Assembly (NCBI GenBank): GCA_905192745.1
Contig: CAJJLZ010000039.1
Span: forward strand, 1-16,465
Direction of reading: 5' to 3'
From: an uncultured Oscillospiraceae bacterium
Lineage (GTDB): Bacteria > Bacillota > Clostridia > Oscillospirales > Acutalibacteraceae
Length of the DNA stretch: 16,465 nucleotides
Made by a program: the position numbers and the translations under genes. Under the pieces are notes generated by a model that saw nothing but the letters and a program-made list of their open reading frames with translations, ran no database searches and had not been told where the DNA came from. This document shows positions 1-10,078 of the stretch, piece by piece. Position 1 is the stretch's first letter. Each line of letters begins with the position of its first letter.

Positions 1-4
1 GTTA

Positions 5-15
5 CCTTTCTCCTT
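5..15 (-). promoter_or_regulatory. Ribosome binding site for a gene beyond the window edge
   Basis: On the minus strand the window ends with AAGGAGAAAGGTAAC. Both AAGGAG and AAAGG resemble Shine-Dalgarno sequences, and no start codon follows before the window edge. I infer that another minus-strand gene begins just beyond position 1, downstream of the small ORF at 18-104 and possibly in one transcript with the CNNM gene. The coding sequence itself cannot be seen. Confidence 0.35.
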
Positions 16-17
16 AA

Positions 18-104
18 TCAAACTGTTTCCCTTGTTGACATATACACGCCGGGGGGTCCCCAATACGGCGCACAGCGCCGCATATAGTAGCCTCTTTTGT
101 CCAT
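18..104 (-). CDS. Possible small protein of 28 residues, function unknown
   Basis: A short minus-strand frame starts with ATG at 104 and ends with TGA at 18-20. An AAAGGA ribosome binding site lies 7 bases upstream (112-117). The product begins MDKRGYYMRRCAPYWGPPG, is rich in Tyr, Arg, Gly and Pro, and has one Cys and one Trp. It shows no membrane segment and no motif I recognise. It lies 57 bases downstream of the CNNM gene on the same strand and just before a ribosome binding site for a further gene, so it may be the middle gene of an operon or a leader peptide for the next one. The spacing and the compact fit favour a real gene, but a 28-codon frame can arise by chance. Confidence 0.4.
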   Translation of the reverse strand: MDKRGYYMRRCAPYWGPPGVYMSTRETV

Positions 105-161
105 TTTGCTATCCTTTAACGGTTTTTTCACTGTTACGGCGTTATGCTGTCATGCCGTTAG

Positions 162-1592
162 TTATTCGGATTCCTTTTCCTTATCTCTGTCCCGTTCGCG
201 GCGGCGGTCGGACTTGTCGGCCCCGCCCTCCTTTTCCTCCTCGGAGGGAGCTTCCGCCCGGGGCTCCACCACAATGTGGACCCGCTCAATCCGGCGTTCG
301 TCCATCTTCATCACGGTAAAAGTGACGTTTTCATAGGTCACGGAGGGCTGCTCGTCCTCTCCGGGAATCCGGCCGAGCACATCCATGATAAAGCCCGCAA
401 CCGTATCGTATTCCCCTTCCGGCAGAGTAACGCCGAGCAGGTCGCCCAGTTCCTCGATATTGATCGAGCCGTCCACGTCGAACACGTTTTCGTCCAGCCG
501 GGTGACCTCTTCCTCCTCGTGGTCGAATTCGTCCTGAATATTGCCCACGATGGATTCCAGCAGATCCTCCATCGTCACAATCCCGGCAAAGCCACCGTAT
601 TCGTCCACCACAACGGCCATCTGGATATGTTTTTCGGTCATTTCGGAAAGCAGGTCGCCGCATTTTTTGGTACCCGGGATAAAATAGGTCTCCCGCACGA
701 TATGGCGGATGGTGATATCCTCCGGGATCGGCTGTCCCACATAAGGCAGCAGATCCTTCACATACAGCACGCCAATGATATTGTCGATATCTTCCTCATA
801 CACCGGCAGGCGGGAATACCCGCCGTCCACGCCGGCGCGCAGTGCTTCTTCGATCCCGTCCCCGGCCTCGACCGATTCCACATCGGTGCGGGGGGTCATG
901 ATATCCTCCGCCGTGATGTCGTCAAACTCGAAGATGTTGTCGATCATGGTTTTCTGAACGTCCTCGATCACGCCCTTTTCCCCGCCGACGTCCACCATCA
1001 TCCGGATTTCTTCCTCGGTGACGTTTTCCTCATCGGCGTGGGGGTCGAGGCCGAACAGCCGCACCACAAGGTTGGTGGAAACCGACAGCAGCTTCACAAA
1101 CGGCCGGGTTACAACCGCCACCGCCCGCAGCACGCCGATCACGCCGAAGGAGATAGCCTCCGCCTTCTGCATGGCGACCCGTTTGGGCACCAGTTCGCCG
1201 AACACCAGGGAAAAGTAAGACATAATCAGCGTAATCACCACGACGCTGACCGACTGGATCGCGCCGAGATATCCGCTCATCGAAGGGACCAGCCCGACAA
1301 ACCAGCGGGCGAGCGGCTCTGCCAAAGACTGCGCCGCCGTTGCCGAGGTGAGGAATCCGGCCAGGGTGACGCCGATCTGAATCGTCGCCAGAAAGTTGGA
1401 GGAGTCGGCGGTCAGCTTGAGCACCAGTTTCGCTTTCTTGTGCCCCTCCTCGGCCATTTTGCGGATCTTGTTGTCGTTCAGGGAGATAATGGCGATTTCC
1501 GACGCGGCGAAAAACGCGTTGACGAAAATCAGCACGACCAGCAACAGGATCTGGAGCAATAAGTTGCCGGCAGGTTCAGGGTCGGAAGGCAT
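162..1592 (-). CDS. CNNM/CorC (HlyC) family membrane protein with CBS domains
   Basis: This 476-residue integral membrane protein belongs to the CNNM/CorC (HlyC, 'hemolysin') family. Members are linked to divalent-cation, mainly Mg2+, transport or homeostasis, and the older haemolysin label is misleading. An N-terminal DUF21 region has hydrophobic segments at about 10-36, 67-90, 108-132 and 146-180, and includes NAFFAASEIA and FGELVPKR. A CBS pair spans about 215-350, with IMTPRTD near 231 and the family hallmark DEYGGFAGIVTMEDLLE at 330-346. A CorC/HlyC-associated domain covers about 362-445, followed by a highly charged Arg/Glu/Lys/Asp tail. The start is ATG at 1592; the best ribosome binding site, AAAGGGG, is somewhat far upstream (about 12 bases). 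A promoter at 1762-1790 gives a leader of about 160 bases. Family assignment is secure; the transported ion is not shown by sequence. Confidence 0.95.
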   Translation of the reverse strand: MPSDPEPAGNLLLQILLLVVLIFVNAFFAASEIAIISLNDNKIRKMAEEGHKKAKLVLKLTADSSNFLATIQIGVTLAGFLTSATAAQSLAEPLARWFVGLVPSMSGYLGAIQSVSVVVITLIMSYFSLVFGELVPKRVAMQKAEAISFGVIGVLRAVAVVTRPFVKLLSVSTNLVVRLFGLDPHADEENVTEEEIRMMVDVGGEKGVIEDVQKTMIDNIFEFDDITAEDIMTPRTDVESVEAGDGIEEALRAGVDGGYSRLPVYEEDIDNIIGVLYVKDLLPYVGQPIPEDITIRHIVRETYFIPGTKKCGDLLSEMTEKHIQMAVVVDEYGGFAGIVTMEDLLESIVGNIQDEFDHEEEEVTRLDENVFDVDGSINIEELGDLLGVTLPEGEYDTVAGFIMDVLGRIPGEDEQPSVTYENVTFTVMKMDERRIERVHIVVEPRAEAPSEEEKEGGADKSDRRRERDRDKEKESE

Positions 1593-1619
1593 GTGGAAGT
1601 ATTTCCCCTTTCTTCATAT

Positions 1620-1670
1620 GGGCGGCGTTTCCGTCAGACGGTACGTTTCCGCCCGGCGGCCGGGCCGCCG
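1620..1670 (-). other. GC-rich structured 5' leader of the CNNM gene
   Basis: The transcript from the promoter at 1762-1790 contains two adjacent hairpins just before the ribosome binding site. The first (1654-1670) pairs CGGCGGC with GCCGCCG around a CGG loop. The second (1620-1654) has an outer stem GGGCGG/CCGCCC and an inner stem CCGTC/GACGG, separated by internal loops that both contain AAACG. I do not recognise a known riboswitch. The leader could be a metal- or protein-responsive control element, given the ion-related gene downstream, or simply GC-rich folding. Confidence 0.35.
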
Positions 1671-1761
1671 TGATAAATTCAACCGTTCCCGTCCGCCGCG
1701 GGCTTTGTTAAAACCCTGCCAAGCAAAAAACTCTGTAAAACGGGAAAAAATCGTTAGGATA

Positions 1762-1790
1762 ATAATATCGGGTTTTGGGCTCCCTGTCAA
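1762..1790 (-). promoter_or_regulatory. SigA-type promoter of the CNNM gene
   Basis: On the minus strand TTGACA (1785-1790) is followed after exactly 17 bases by TATTAT (1762-1767), a perfect -35 box and a five-of-six -10 box. Transcription would start near 1755. The remaining gene-free sequence between here and the PFOR promoter (about 1791-1965) shows nothing I can identify. Confidence 0.75.
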
Positions 1791-1965
1791 CCGTCCCCAA
1801 ACGCGGACCGACGGGCTGAGAACCCGGAAAAGCGCGGTACGGCGCGATTTCCGGGGGCGGACGGTCCCGGAGGGCAAATACCGCCTTTTTTGGGATTACA
1901 CGGCGTTTGCAAAAGTTCCCGGAAAAGAATTCGAAAAAACATTCCAAAAACCCGCCGTTTTATGG

Positions 1966-1997
1966 TTTACAGTCGGAGGGAAAAGTGGTAGTATAAC
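1966..1997 (+). promoter_or_regulatory. Probable promoter of the pyruvate:ferredoxin oxidoreductase gene
   Basis: TTTACA at 1966-1971 could serve as the -35 box. With 17-base spacing the -10 box would be TAGTAT (1989-1994). The better-looking TATAAC (1992-1997) is spaced 20 bases away. The -10 region is therefore clear in placement but ambiguous in register. Transcription would start near 2003, giving a leader of about 100 bases. Confidence 0.5.
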
Positions 1998-2023
1998 AGA
2001 TGGCTTCTTTATGTTGAACGCCT

Positions 2024-2047
2024 CCCGTTCCGCGGGTTTCTTTTTTT
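2024..2047 (+). terminator. Terminator-like hairpin in the PFOR leader (weak)
   Basis: CCCG (2024-2027) pairs with CGGG (2033-2036), possibly extended by one T-G pair, and is directly followed by TTTCTTTTTTT. The stem is only 4-5 pairs but all GC, and the run of T is long. It lies between the predicted transcription start and the ribosome binding site, so it could attenuate expression. The short stem makes this uncertain. Confidence 0.25.
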
Positions 2048-2103
2048 GCGGAAATGCCGGAGGTTTCTTCTCACAAACCAATCCCTGAAGGAGGAAGTTG
2101 TCA

Positions 2104-5679
<3,576 letters not shown>

Positions 5680-5703
5680 TTCCCCCCGCAAAGAATCTGT
5701 ACG

Positions 5704-5743
5704 GACGGGGCCGGTATCGCAGGATACCGGCCCCGTCTTTTTA
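5704..5743 (+). terminator. Intrinsic terminator of the PFOR gene
   Basis: A perfect 15-pair stem (5704-5718 with 5723-5737) encloses a GCAG loop and runs into TTTTTAT. It lies 24 bases after the PFOR stop codon. Confidence 0.93.
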
Positions 5744-5750
5744 TATCGTT

Positions 5751-5776
5751 ATGACCACTCGTAAACGGGTGGTCAT
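5751..5776. promoter_or_regulatory. Inverted repeat, possible operator, upstream of the flavoprotein gene
   Basis: ATGACCACTCG pairs with CGGGTGGTCAT around a TAAA loop (10 Watson-Crick pairs plus one T-G). No T-run follows, so it does not look like a second terminator. Two further inverted repeats follow: GCCGG/CCGGC at 5791-5803 and CAAGAT/ATCTTG at 5803-5815. All three lie just upstream of the -35 box at 5834, where an activator or repressor could bind. The regulator is unknown. Confidence 0.4.
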
Positions 5777-5833
5777 AACTTCGGGAAAGCGCCGGTCTCC
5801 GGCAAGATCATCTTGAATATTGATAAGTATTTA

Positions 5834-5862
5834 TTGACAATCGATAAGCTCCGTGTTATCCT
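5834..5862 (+). promoter_or_regulatory. SigA-type promoter of the flavoprotein gene
   Basis: TTGACA (5834-5839) and TATCCT (5857-5862) are separated by exactly 17 bases. The -35 box is perfect and the -10 box matches four of six. Transcription would start near 5869, about 23 bases before the start codon and just ahead of the ribosome binding site. Confidence 0.7.
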
Positions 5863-5891
5863 TGTAACCAACAAAGTCAGGAGGGATCGGT

Positions 5892-7103
5892 ATGGCGGAT
5901 CAAACGAACAGAACAGGCAAAGCGGCAAGGGCAACCGAACCCCGCGATGGTTTCTCCCCCGCCGGGGCGGAGGAGGAAGCCGACATCGCGGTCATCGGCG
6001 GCGGGCCGGCGGGCGCGACCCTTGCCCGGCTGGCGGGACGAAACCGCCGCGTCGTTCTGCTGGACTCCCGGCCGAAAGAAGCCGTCGGGCTCCGAGAGAA
6101 AGCCGGGGAACAGGAGAACGGCCTGCCGCCCAGAGGAAAATGCTGCGGCGGCCTTCTCGCCCCCGACGCGCAGGCGGAGCTGGCGGCGCAGGGGCTGACC
6201 CTGCCGCTGGACGTGCTGGTTGATCCGCAGATTTTCGCCGTACAGGTGCTGGATCTTCAGCATCCGGTGCTGCGGCGGCTGTACCCCCGGGCCTATGTCA
6301 ACATGGACCGGGATCGGTTTGACCGCTGGCTGCTCTCTCTGGCGCCGGAGGGCGTGGTACGGCTGGGCGCGCGGGTGCGGTCGGCGGAACGGACGGCGGA
6401 AGGCGGCTTTCTTCTTCGATACCGGGAGGACGGGGAGGAGCGGACGCTCCGCGCCCGCCTTCTGGTCGGCGCGGACGGCGGCCAATCCCTGATACGGCGA
6501 ACCTTTTTCCCCGGCCGTTCGATCCGGCAGTACGCGGCGGTTCAGGAATGGTACGCGGCGGAGGATGCGTCGCCTCTGTACGGCGCGTTGTTTGACCGGA
6601 CGCTGACCGACTGCACCGGCTGGTTGATTGCGAAAAACGGCGCGCTGGTGCTGGGGGCGGCTCTCCCCTTCGACAATGCGTCGGCGCGGTTTGCCGAGCT
6701 GAAAGCACGGCTGGCCGGTCAGGGCTTCGCCTTCGGCCCCCGGCTCCGGCGGGAGGGCTGCGTGGTCAGCCGTCCCGCGGGGCTGCGAGAGCTCTGTCTC
6801 GGCGGGGACGGCGTGTTTCTGATCGGGGAAGCGGCCGGTTTCCTCTCCCCCAGCTCGCTGGAAGGGATCAGCTGGGCATTGAAAAGCGGAGCCGCCCTGG
6901 CCCGCGCCCTGACGGACGATCCGGCGCTGACCGCGCGGCGATACGCAGCAGAAACGGCCGGGCTGCGCCGGAAAATCGTAGGGAAACTGATAAAATGTCC
7001 GTTCATGTACGCCCCTCTCCTCCGGAAAGCCGTTTTGCGGAGCGGGGTCGCTTCCCTTCCGGGTCATACCGGCTTTTCCCCCGCCGCGTTCTTAAAATGT
7101 TAA
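5892..7103 (+). CDS. FAD-dependent oxidoreductase, geranylgeranyl reductase family
   Basis: A 403-residue flavoprotein of the geranylgeranyl-reductase/FixC/CbrA-like superfamily. The dinucleotide-binding motif GGGPAGAT begins near residue 36. KCCGGLLAP (83-91) corresponds to the PCGGG-type motif of this family. VGADGG (192-197) and GEAAGFLSPSSLEGI (312-326) correspond to the second and third FAD motifs. The third motif normally starts with Gly-Asp, but here it reads Gly-Glu. About 30 polar residues precede the Rossmann fold, more than usual; nevertheless ATG 5892 has AGGAGG 7 bases upstream (5879-5884), which supports this start. No membrane segment is evident. The substrate cannot be inferred; relatives reduce isoprenoid double bonds or act in poorly known redox steps. 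The gene is transcribed alone from the promoter at 5834. Confidence 0.85.
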   Translation: MADQTNRTGKAARATEPRDGFSPAGAEEEADIAVIGGGPAGATLARLAGRNRRVVLLDSRPKEAVGLREKAGEQENGLPPRGKCCGGLLAPDAQAELAAQGLTLPLDVLVDPQIFAVQVLDLQHPVLRRLYPRAYVNMDRDRFDRWLLSLAPEGVVRLGARVRSAERTAEGGFLLRYREDGEERTLRARLLVGADGGQSLIRRTFFPGRSIRQYAAVQEWYAAEDASPLYGALFDRTLTDCTGWLIAKNGALVLGAALPFDNASARFAELKARLAGQGFAFGPRLRREGCVVSRPAGLRELCLGGDGVFLIGEAAGFLSPSSLEGISWALKSGAALARALTDDPALTARRYAAETAGLRRKIVGKLIKCPFMYAPLLRKAVLRSGVASLPGHTGFSPAAFLKC

Positions 7104-7125
7104 GAATTCCTTTTTCTCCTTTTTC
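7089..7125 (+). terminator. Weak terminator overlapping the end of the flavoprotein gene
   Basis: TTCTTAA (7089-7095) pairs with TTAAGAA (7100-7106) around four bases and is followed by a pyrimidine tract dominated by T. The stem contains the last codons and the stop codon. It is AT-only except for one pair, so termination is probably incomplete. Confidence 0.4.
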
Positions 7126-7154
7126 TTGCCGCCGCATGCAAAAGTTGATATAAT
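7126..7154 (+). promoter_or_regulatory. Promoter of the AI-2E-family gene
   Basis: A perfect TATAAT at 7149-7154 has TTGCCG (7126-7131) exactly 17 bases upstream. Transcription would start near 7161, giving a leader of about 90 bases before the ATG at 7250. Confidence 0.65.
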
Positions 7155-7249
7155 ACTTTCATTGGGCTTTTGCCGGACGACGCGGCATTCCCAAAAAAGC
7201 GGCGGGCAGACTCGATCACGGAGTGTTTTCAGGGAAGAGGAGCGGTGAA

Positions 7250-8533
7250 ATGAAGGAACGCATCAAGAATCTGACGCATCTTCTTGGCTTTTTTGTCCTG
7301 GGCGTAGCGCTGATCGCCGTTTATAAAACGTTTGATAACTTTCAGATTATCTGGGATTTCATCTGGAAGCTGTTCGACATCCTCAGCCCCTTTGTGATTG
7401 GCTTCGGGCTGGCTTTTCTGCTGTTTGCCCCGGTGAATTTTCTGGAAAAGAAGTTTTCCAGAGTCAAGCCGCCGCTCGTCTCCCGGCACGCCCGCGCCTT
7501 TTCGGTGCTGCTGGTATATGTGGGGCTCTTCGCCCTGATCGCCCTTCTGCTCACGTTTGCCATTCCGGCGGTAATCAACGGGGTGAGGGGGCTGATTATC
7601 GCCCTGCCGGGATATTTTGACCAGCTGATGAAAACCCTTGAAGCCCTGACGGAAGAGGGCGGTCTGCTGGAGGGGCTGAACATCACGGACACCGTGAACA
7701 ATCTCTACACCTCCTACGTCGTTCCTCTGCTGAAGCTGGAAAACGCCCCGGCCTATTTCAAGGGGCTGATGGATTTCACTTCTTCCCTGCTCAACATTTT
7801 TATGGCGCTGATTATTTCGGTGTATATGCTGCTCAGCCGGGAGTCGCTGGTTCGGGCCTGCAAGCTGATCTTTTCCCTGTTTATTCCCGAACGGCCCATG
7901 GCGGTGCTGGCGAAATACACCCACCGTTCCTGCGATATCCTGTACAATTACTTCTATTCGCAGGTGCTGGACGCGTTTCTGGTCAGCATCATCATGACGA
8001 TCGGCTGTTTCATCTTCCGCGCGCCGGCGCCGGTAGCCCTTGGTTTTCTAATCGGCCTGATGAACCTGATCCCCTATTTCGGCGCGATTATCGGCGGGGT
8101 GGCCGCGGTGGCCATCACCCTTCTCTCCGGCAACCTGTATGGGGCGATCATCCTCGCGGTGTATATCGTGGGGATGCAGCAACTGGACGCCAATATCCTC
8201 CAGCCCCGGATCGTCGGGGACAAGGTGGGCATCAAGCCGATCTATGTCCTGCTGGCCATTACGCTGGGCGGCGGGCTGTTCGGCTTCTGGGGGATTTTCC
8301 TCGGGGTTCCGATGATTGCCATCCTCCAGATGCTGCTGATCGATATCATCCGGTACCGGCATCGGAAAAATAATCCCACCGACAGCGCCGCAGAAGCCGG
8401 CACCCCGGCCGGAGGAGAACCCACGGCGGTGGAAACGCCGGAAAACGCCGGGATTTCGGACAGTTCTTTAACGGGAGAGGAACCGGTGAAACCGGTGAAA
8501 AAGGAAAAACAGGAATATTTGGAAGGGAACTGA
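7250..8533 (+). CDS. AI-2E family transporter (UPF0118-type membrane protein)
   Basis: A 427-residue polytopic membrane protein. Hydrophobic segments near the N-terminus (about 10-25 and 40-65) are followed by a large extracytoplasmic stretch and then the typical C-terminal half. This contains the motif LGFLIGLMNLIPYFGAIIGG and later GDKVGIKPIYVLLAITLGGG with FGFWGIFLGVPM, both diagnostic of the family. Members include the proposed autoinducer-2 exporter TqsA, sporulation protein YtvI and Na+/H+ antiporters, so the substrate cannot be predicted. A hydrophilic tail of about 60 residues, rich in Glu, Pro and Lys, follows the last membrane segment. I chose ATG 7250, with GAGGAG 7 bases upstream (7237-7242), over an in-frame GTG at 7223 that lacks a ribosome binding site. 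Confidence 0.92.
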   Translation: MKERIKNLTHLLGFFVLGVALIAVYKTFDNFQIIWDFIWKLFDILSPFVIGFGLAFLLFAPVNFLEKKFSRVKPPLVSRHARAFSVLLVYVGLFALIALLLTFAIPAVINGVRGLIIALPGYFDQLMKTLEALTEEGGLLEGLNITDTVNNLYTSYVVPLLKLENAPAYFKGLMDFTSSLLNIFMALIISVYMLLSRESLVRACKLIFSLFIPERPMAVLAKYTHRSCDILYNYFYSQVLDAFLVSIIMTIGCFIFRAPAPVALGFLIGLMNLIPYFGAIIGGVAAVAITLLSGNLYGAIILAVYIVGMQQLDANILQPRIVGDKVGIKPIYVLLAITLGGGLFGFWGIFLGVPMIAILQMLLIDIIRYRHRKNNPTDSAAEAGTPAGGEPTAVETPENAGISDSSLTGEEPVKPVKKEKQEYLEGN

Positions 8534-8586
8534 CAAGGGAAACTGAAAATATTGAAGATAGTACAAGAATCATTGCAGATTGTGCA

Positions 8587-8615
8587 TCGACAGGCGAAGA
8601 GAGATTCGGTATACT
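8587..8615 (+). promoter_or_regulatory. Promoter without a downstream protein gene
   Basis: TCGACA (8587-8592) and TATACT (8610-8615) are separated by exactly 17 bases and each match five of six consensus bases. The next 75 bases contain no credible reading frame and end in a strong terminator, so the product is likely a short RNA. Confidence 0.55.
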
Positions 8616-8621
8616 AAAGAC

Positions 8622-8700
8622 AGTCGATATTTCCTCTTACCAAAACTATCTGAGAAAAGGGCCGTTGCTCCACAGCAACGGCCCTTTTCTCGTCCTTTTC
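8622..8700 (+). ncRNA. Candidate small RNA of about 75-80 bases
   Basis: Transcription from the promoter at 8587-8615 would start near 8622 and stop at the perfect hairpin 8652-8691. The unpaired 5' part of about 30 bases contains a pyrimidine stretch, TTTCCTCTTACC. Its CCTC could in principle pair with ribosome binding sites of target mRNAs. I recognise no known RNA family; it is not 6S, tmRNA or SRP RNA. It lies 55 bases beyond the AI-2E-family stop codon, so the same hairpin also ends that mRNA, and a 3'-UTR-derived RNA is an alternative. Confidence 0.35.
8652..8691. terminator. Strong, probably bidirectional intrinsic terminator
   Basis: A perfect 18-pair stem (8652-8669 with 8674-8691) has a four-base CCAC loop and outer A4/T4 runs. 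It lies between the plus-strand AI-2E gene and the minus-strand smpB gene. The A/T runs at its base allow it to work on both strands. Confidence 0.88.
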
Positions 8701-8734
8701 AGGCAAGGGAGACCTCCCGGATCCGTTTTCCCGC

Positions 8735-8784
8735 AAAAAAGCCGCCGGAGGCAACTCTCCCGAGGGCTCCTCCAAGCGGCTTTT
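8735..8784 (-). terminator. Intrinsic terminator downstream of smpB
   Basis: Read on the minus strand, AAAAGCCGC (8776-8784) pairs with GCGGCTTTT (8737-8745). Further GGAG/CTCC pairing extends the stem inward, and it is followed by a run of six T. It lies about 65 bases after the smpB stop codon and would end the dnaX-ybaB-recR-smpB transcript. Confidence 0.85.
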
Positions 8785-8850
8785 CTTTTCAGCAGGAAAC
8801 CGGCATTTTCCTCCTTGGCCGGGCCATCCCGGGAACCGGACGGCAGGGAC

Positions 8851-9324
8851 TCAGGCGTTACGCTCCTTCAGCGCACGGTCGGCGTCCCGCTTCATATCCC
8901 GCCGGGCGGCGTCCTCCCGCTTGTCATAGAGCTTTTTGCCCCGGCAGAGGCCGAGCTGAACCTTGACCAACGACCCCTTGAAGTAGAGAGAAAGGGGGAT
9001 GAGCGCATACCCCTGCTGCTTCATCAGCCCGAACAGACGGGCGATTTCCTTTTTATGAAGCAGCAGCTTCCGCACCCGCATGGGGTCGCGGTTGAAGATA
9101 TTCCCCTTCTCATACGCGCTGATATGCAGTCCGTTGACAAAAACCTCGCCCTCCCGGATCTGGCACCATGCATCCTTGAGATTCACCGCTCCCTGCCGGA
9201 GACTTTTGACCTCGGTACCCGAAAGCTCGATGCCCGCCTCCAGCGATTCTTCCACAAAATAGTCGTGGAACGCCTTGCGGTTGCTGGCGATGGTTTTGGT
9301 GTTTTCTTTTTTTGGGGCGGCCAT
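8851..9324 (-). CDS. smpB: SsrA (tmRNA)-binding protein SmpB
   Basis: The 157-residue protein binds tmRNA and delivers it to stalled ribosomes for trans-translation. The family signature runs through the sequence: an N-terminal stretch with RKAFHDYFVEE, the EAGIELSGTEVKSLR segment (about 29-43), NLKDAW, GYALIPLSLYFKG (near 105-117) and GLCRGKKLYDKRE (near 125-137), then a basic tail. The length is normal. The start is ATG 9324, with AAAAGGAGG at 9332-9340 and 7 bases of spacing. It follows recR on the same strand after 150 bases and is followed by a terminator. No tmRNA gene is seen in the window. Confidence 0.97.
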   Translation of the reverse strand: MAAPKKENTKTIASNRKAFHDYFVEESLEAGIELSGTEVKSLRQGAVNLKDAWCQIREGEVFVNGLHISAYEKGNIFNRDPMRVRKLLLHKKEIARLFGLMKQQGYALIPLSLYFKGSLVKVQLGLCRGKKLYDKREDAARRDMKRDADRALKERNA

Positions 9325-9394
9325 GCCGTCGCCTCCTTTTCAGTCTGAATGCCGGCTGCGGTGGACATGGAGCCGACTAAAGCCGGTATCCACG

Positions 9395-9480
9395 CTGTGA
9401 CAGCTTGCTTTCCCGTCCGGGCGGACGGCGGAAACCGGCAAAAGCAACGGCGAAACCGCCGCCGGAAGAAAGCGTCACAG
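9395..9480 (-). other. Long-range inverted repeat between recR and smpB
   Basis: CTGTGAC (9395-9401) and GCTTTC (9407-9412) match GTCACAG (9474-9480) and GAAAGC (9468-9473). They form a 13-pair stem with one five-base bulge that spans the recR stop codon. Inside are smaller hairpins, for example CCGTCCG/CGGACGG around 9413-9428 and CGGCG/CGCCG near 9450. No T-run follows on the minus strand, so it is not a standard terminator. It may be an mRNA processing or stability element, or a degenerate repeat. Confidence 0.35.
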
Positions 9481-10077
9481 CAGGCTGCGTCCCTCCAAAG
9501 AACGGCGGAGGGTCACTTCATCCGCATATTCCAGATCGCCGCCCACGGGGATGCCATAGGCCAGACGGGTGACCCGCAGCCCGAACGGCGCGAGCAGCTT
9601 GCTGATATACATGGCGGTCGCCTCCCCCTCCACGGTGGGATTGGTCGCCATAATGACCTCCTGCACGTCGCCGCCGGCCACCCGAGTCAGCAGTTCCTTT
9701 ATCCGCAGCTGCTCCGGTCCCACCCCGTCCATGGGAGAAATGGTGCCGTGCAGGACGTGATACAGGCCCCTGTATTCCCGGGTGCGTTCGAAAGCCATCA
9801 CGTCGCGGGGATCCTCCACCACGCAGATCACCGAGGCGTCGCGGTCCCCCGCCCGGCAGACGGGGCAAAGCTCCTGATCCGTCAGATTGCGGCAGAGCGC
9901 GCACTCGTGAATTTTTTCCCTGGCGTCGGTAATGGCGGCCACAAAATCGGCCGCGTTCTTCTCCGGCAGGTTCAGCAGGTAAAACGCCAGCCGCTGGGCC
10001 GATTTATGGCCGATGCCGGGCAGCCGTTCCAGCTGCTCGATCAGGCGGGCCAGCGGCGGCACCGTAAACGACGGCAT
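9475..10077 (-). CDS. recR: Recombination protein RecR
   Basis: The 200-residue protein works with RecF/RecO to load RecA in gap repair. It begins with the helix-hairpin-helix region LIEQLERLPGIGHKSAQR, then a four-cysteine zinc motif (CALC and CPVC near residues 57-72). The Toprim domain follows, with ICVVEDPRDVMAFE and later MATNPTVEGEATAMYI, and the protein ends in the usual GGDLEYADEVTLRRSLEGR. ATG 10077 lies one base after the ybaB stop codon (TGATATG) without its own clear ribosome binding site, which suggests translational coupling. The dnaX-ybaB-recR order is the classic conserved cluster. Confidence 0.98.
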   Translation of the reverse strand: MPSFTVPPLARLIEQLERLPGIGHKSAQRLAFYLLNLPEKNAADFVAAITDAREKIHECALCRNLTDQELCPVCRAGDRDASVICVVEDPRDVMAFERTREYRGLYHVLHGTISPMDGVGPEQLRIKELLTRVAGGDVQEVIMATNPTVEGEATAMYISKLLAPFGLRVTRLAYGIPVGGDLEYADEVTLRRSLEGRSLL

Positions 10078-10078
10078 A

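Noticed and set aside
276..1562. A 428-codon plus-strand open frame opposite the CNNM gene
   Set aside because: It is a shadow of a clearly real gene; the product is His/Gln/Asp-rich without a recognisable domain.
2011..2088. A 25-residue frame in the PFOR leader, possible leader peptide
   Set aside because: There is no ribosome binding site before its ATG. Its end overlapping the PFOR ribosome binding site is suggestive but not enough.
8534..8850. tmRNA gene next to smpB
   Set aside because: The stretch has two terminators and a promoter but no tRNA-like ends or peptide tag frame, and it is too short for a full tmRNA.
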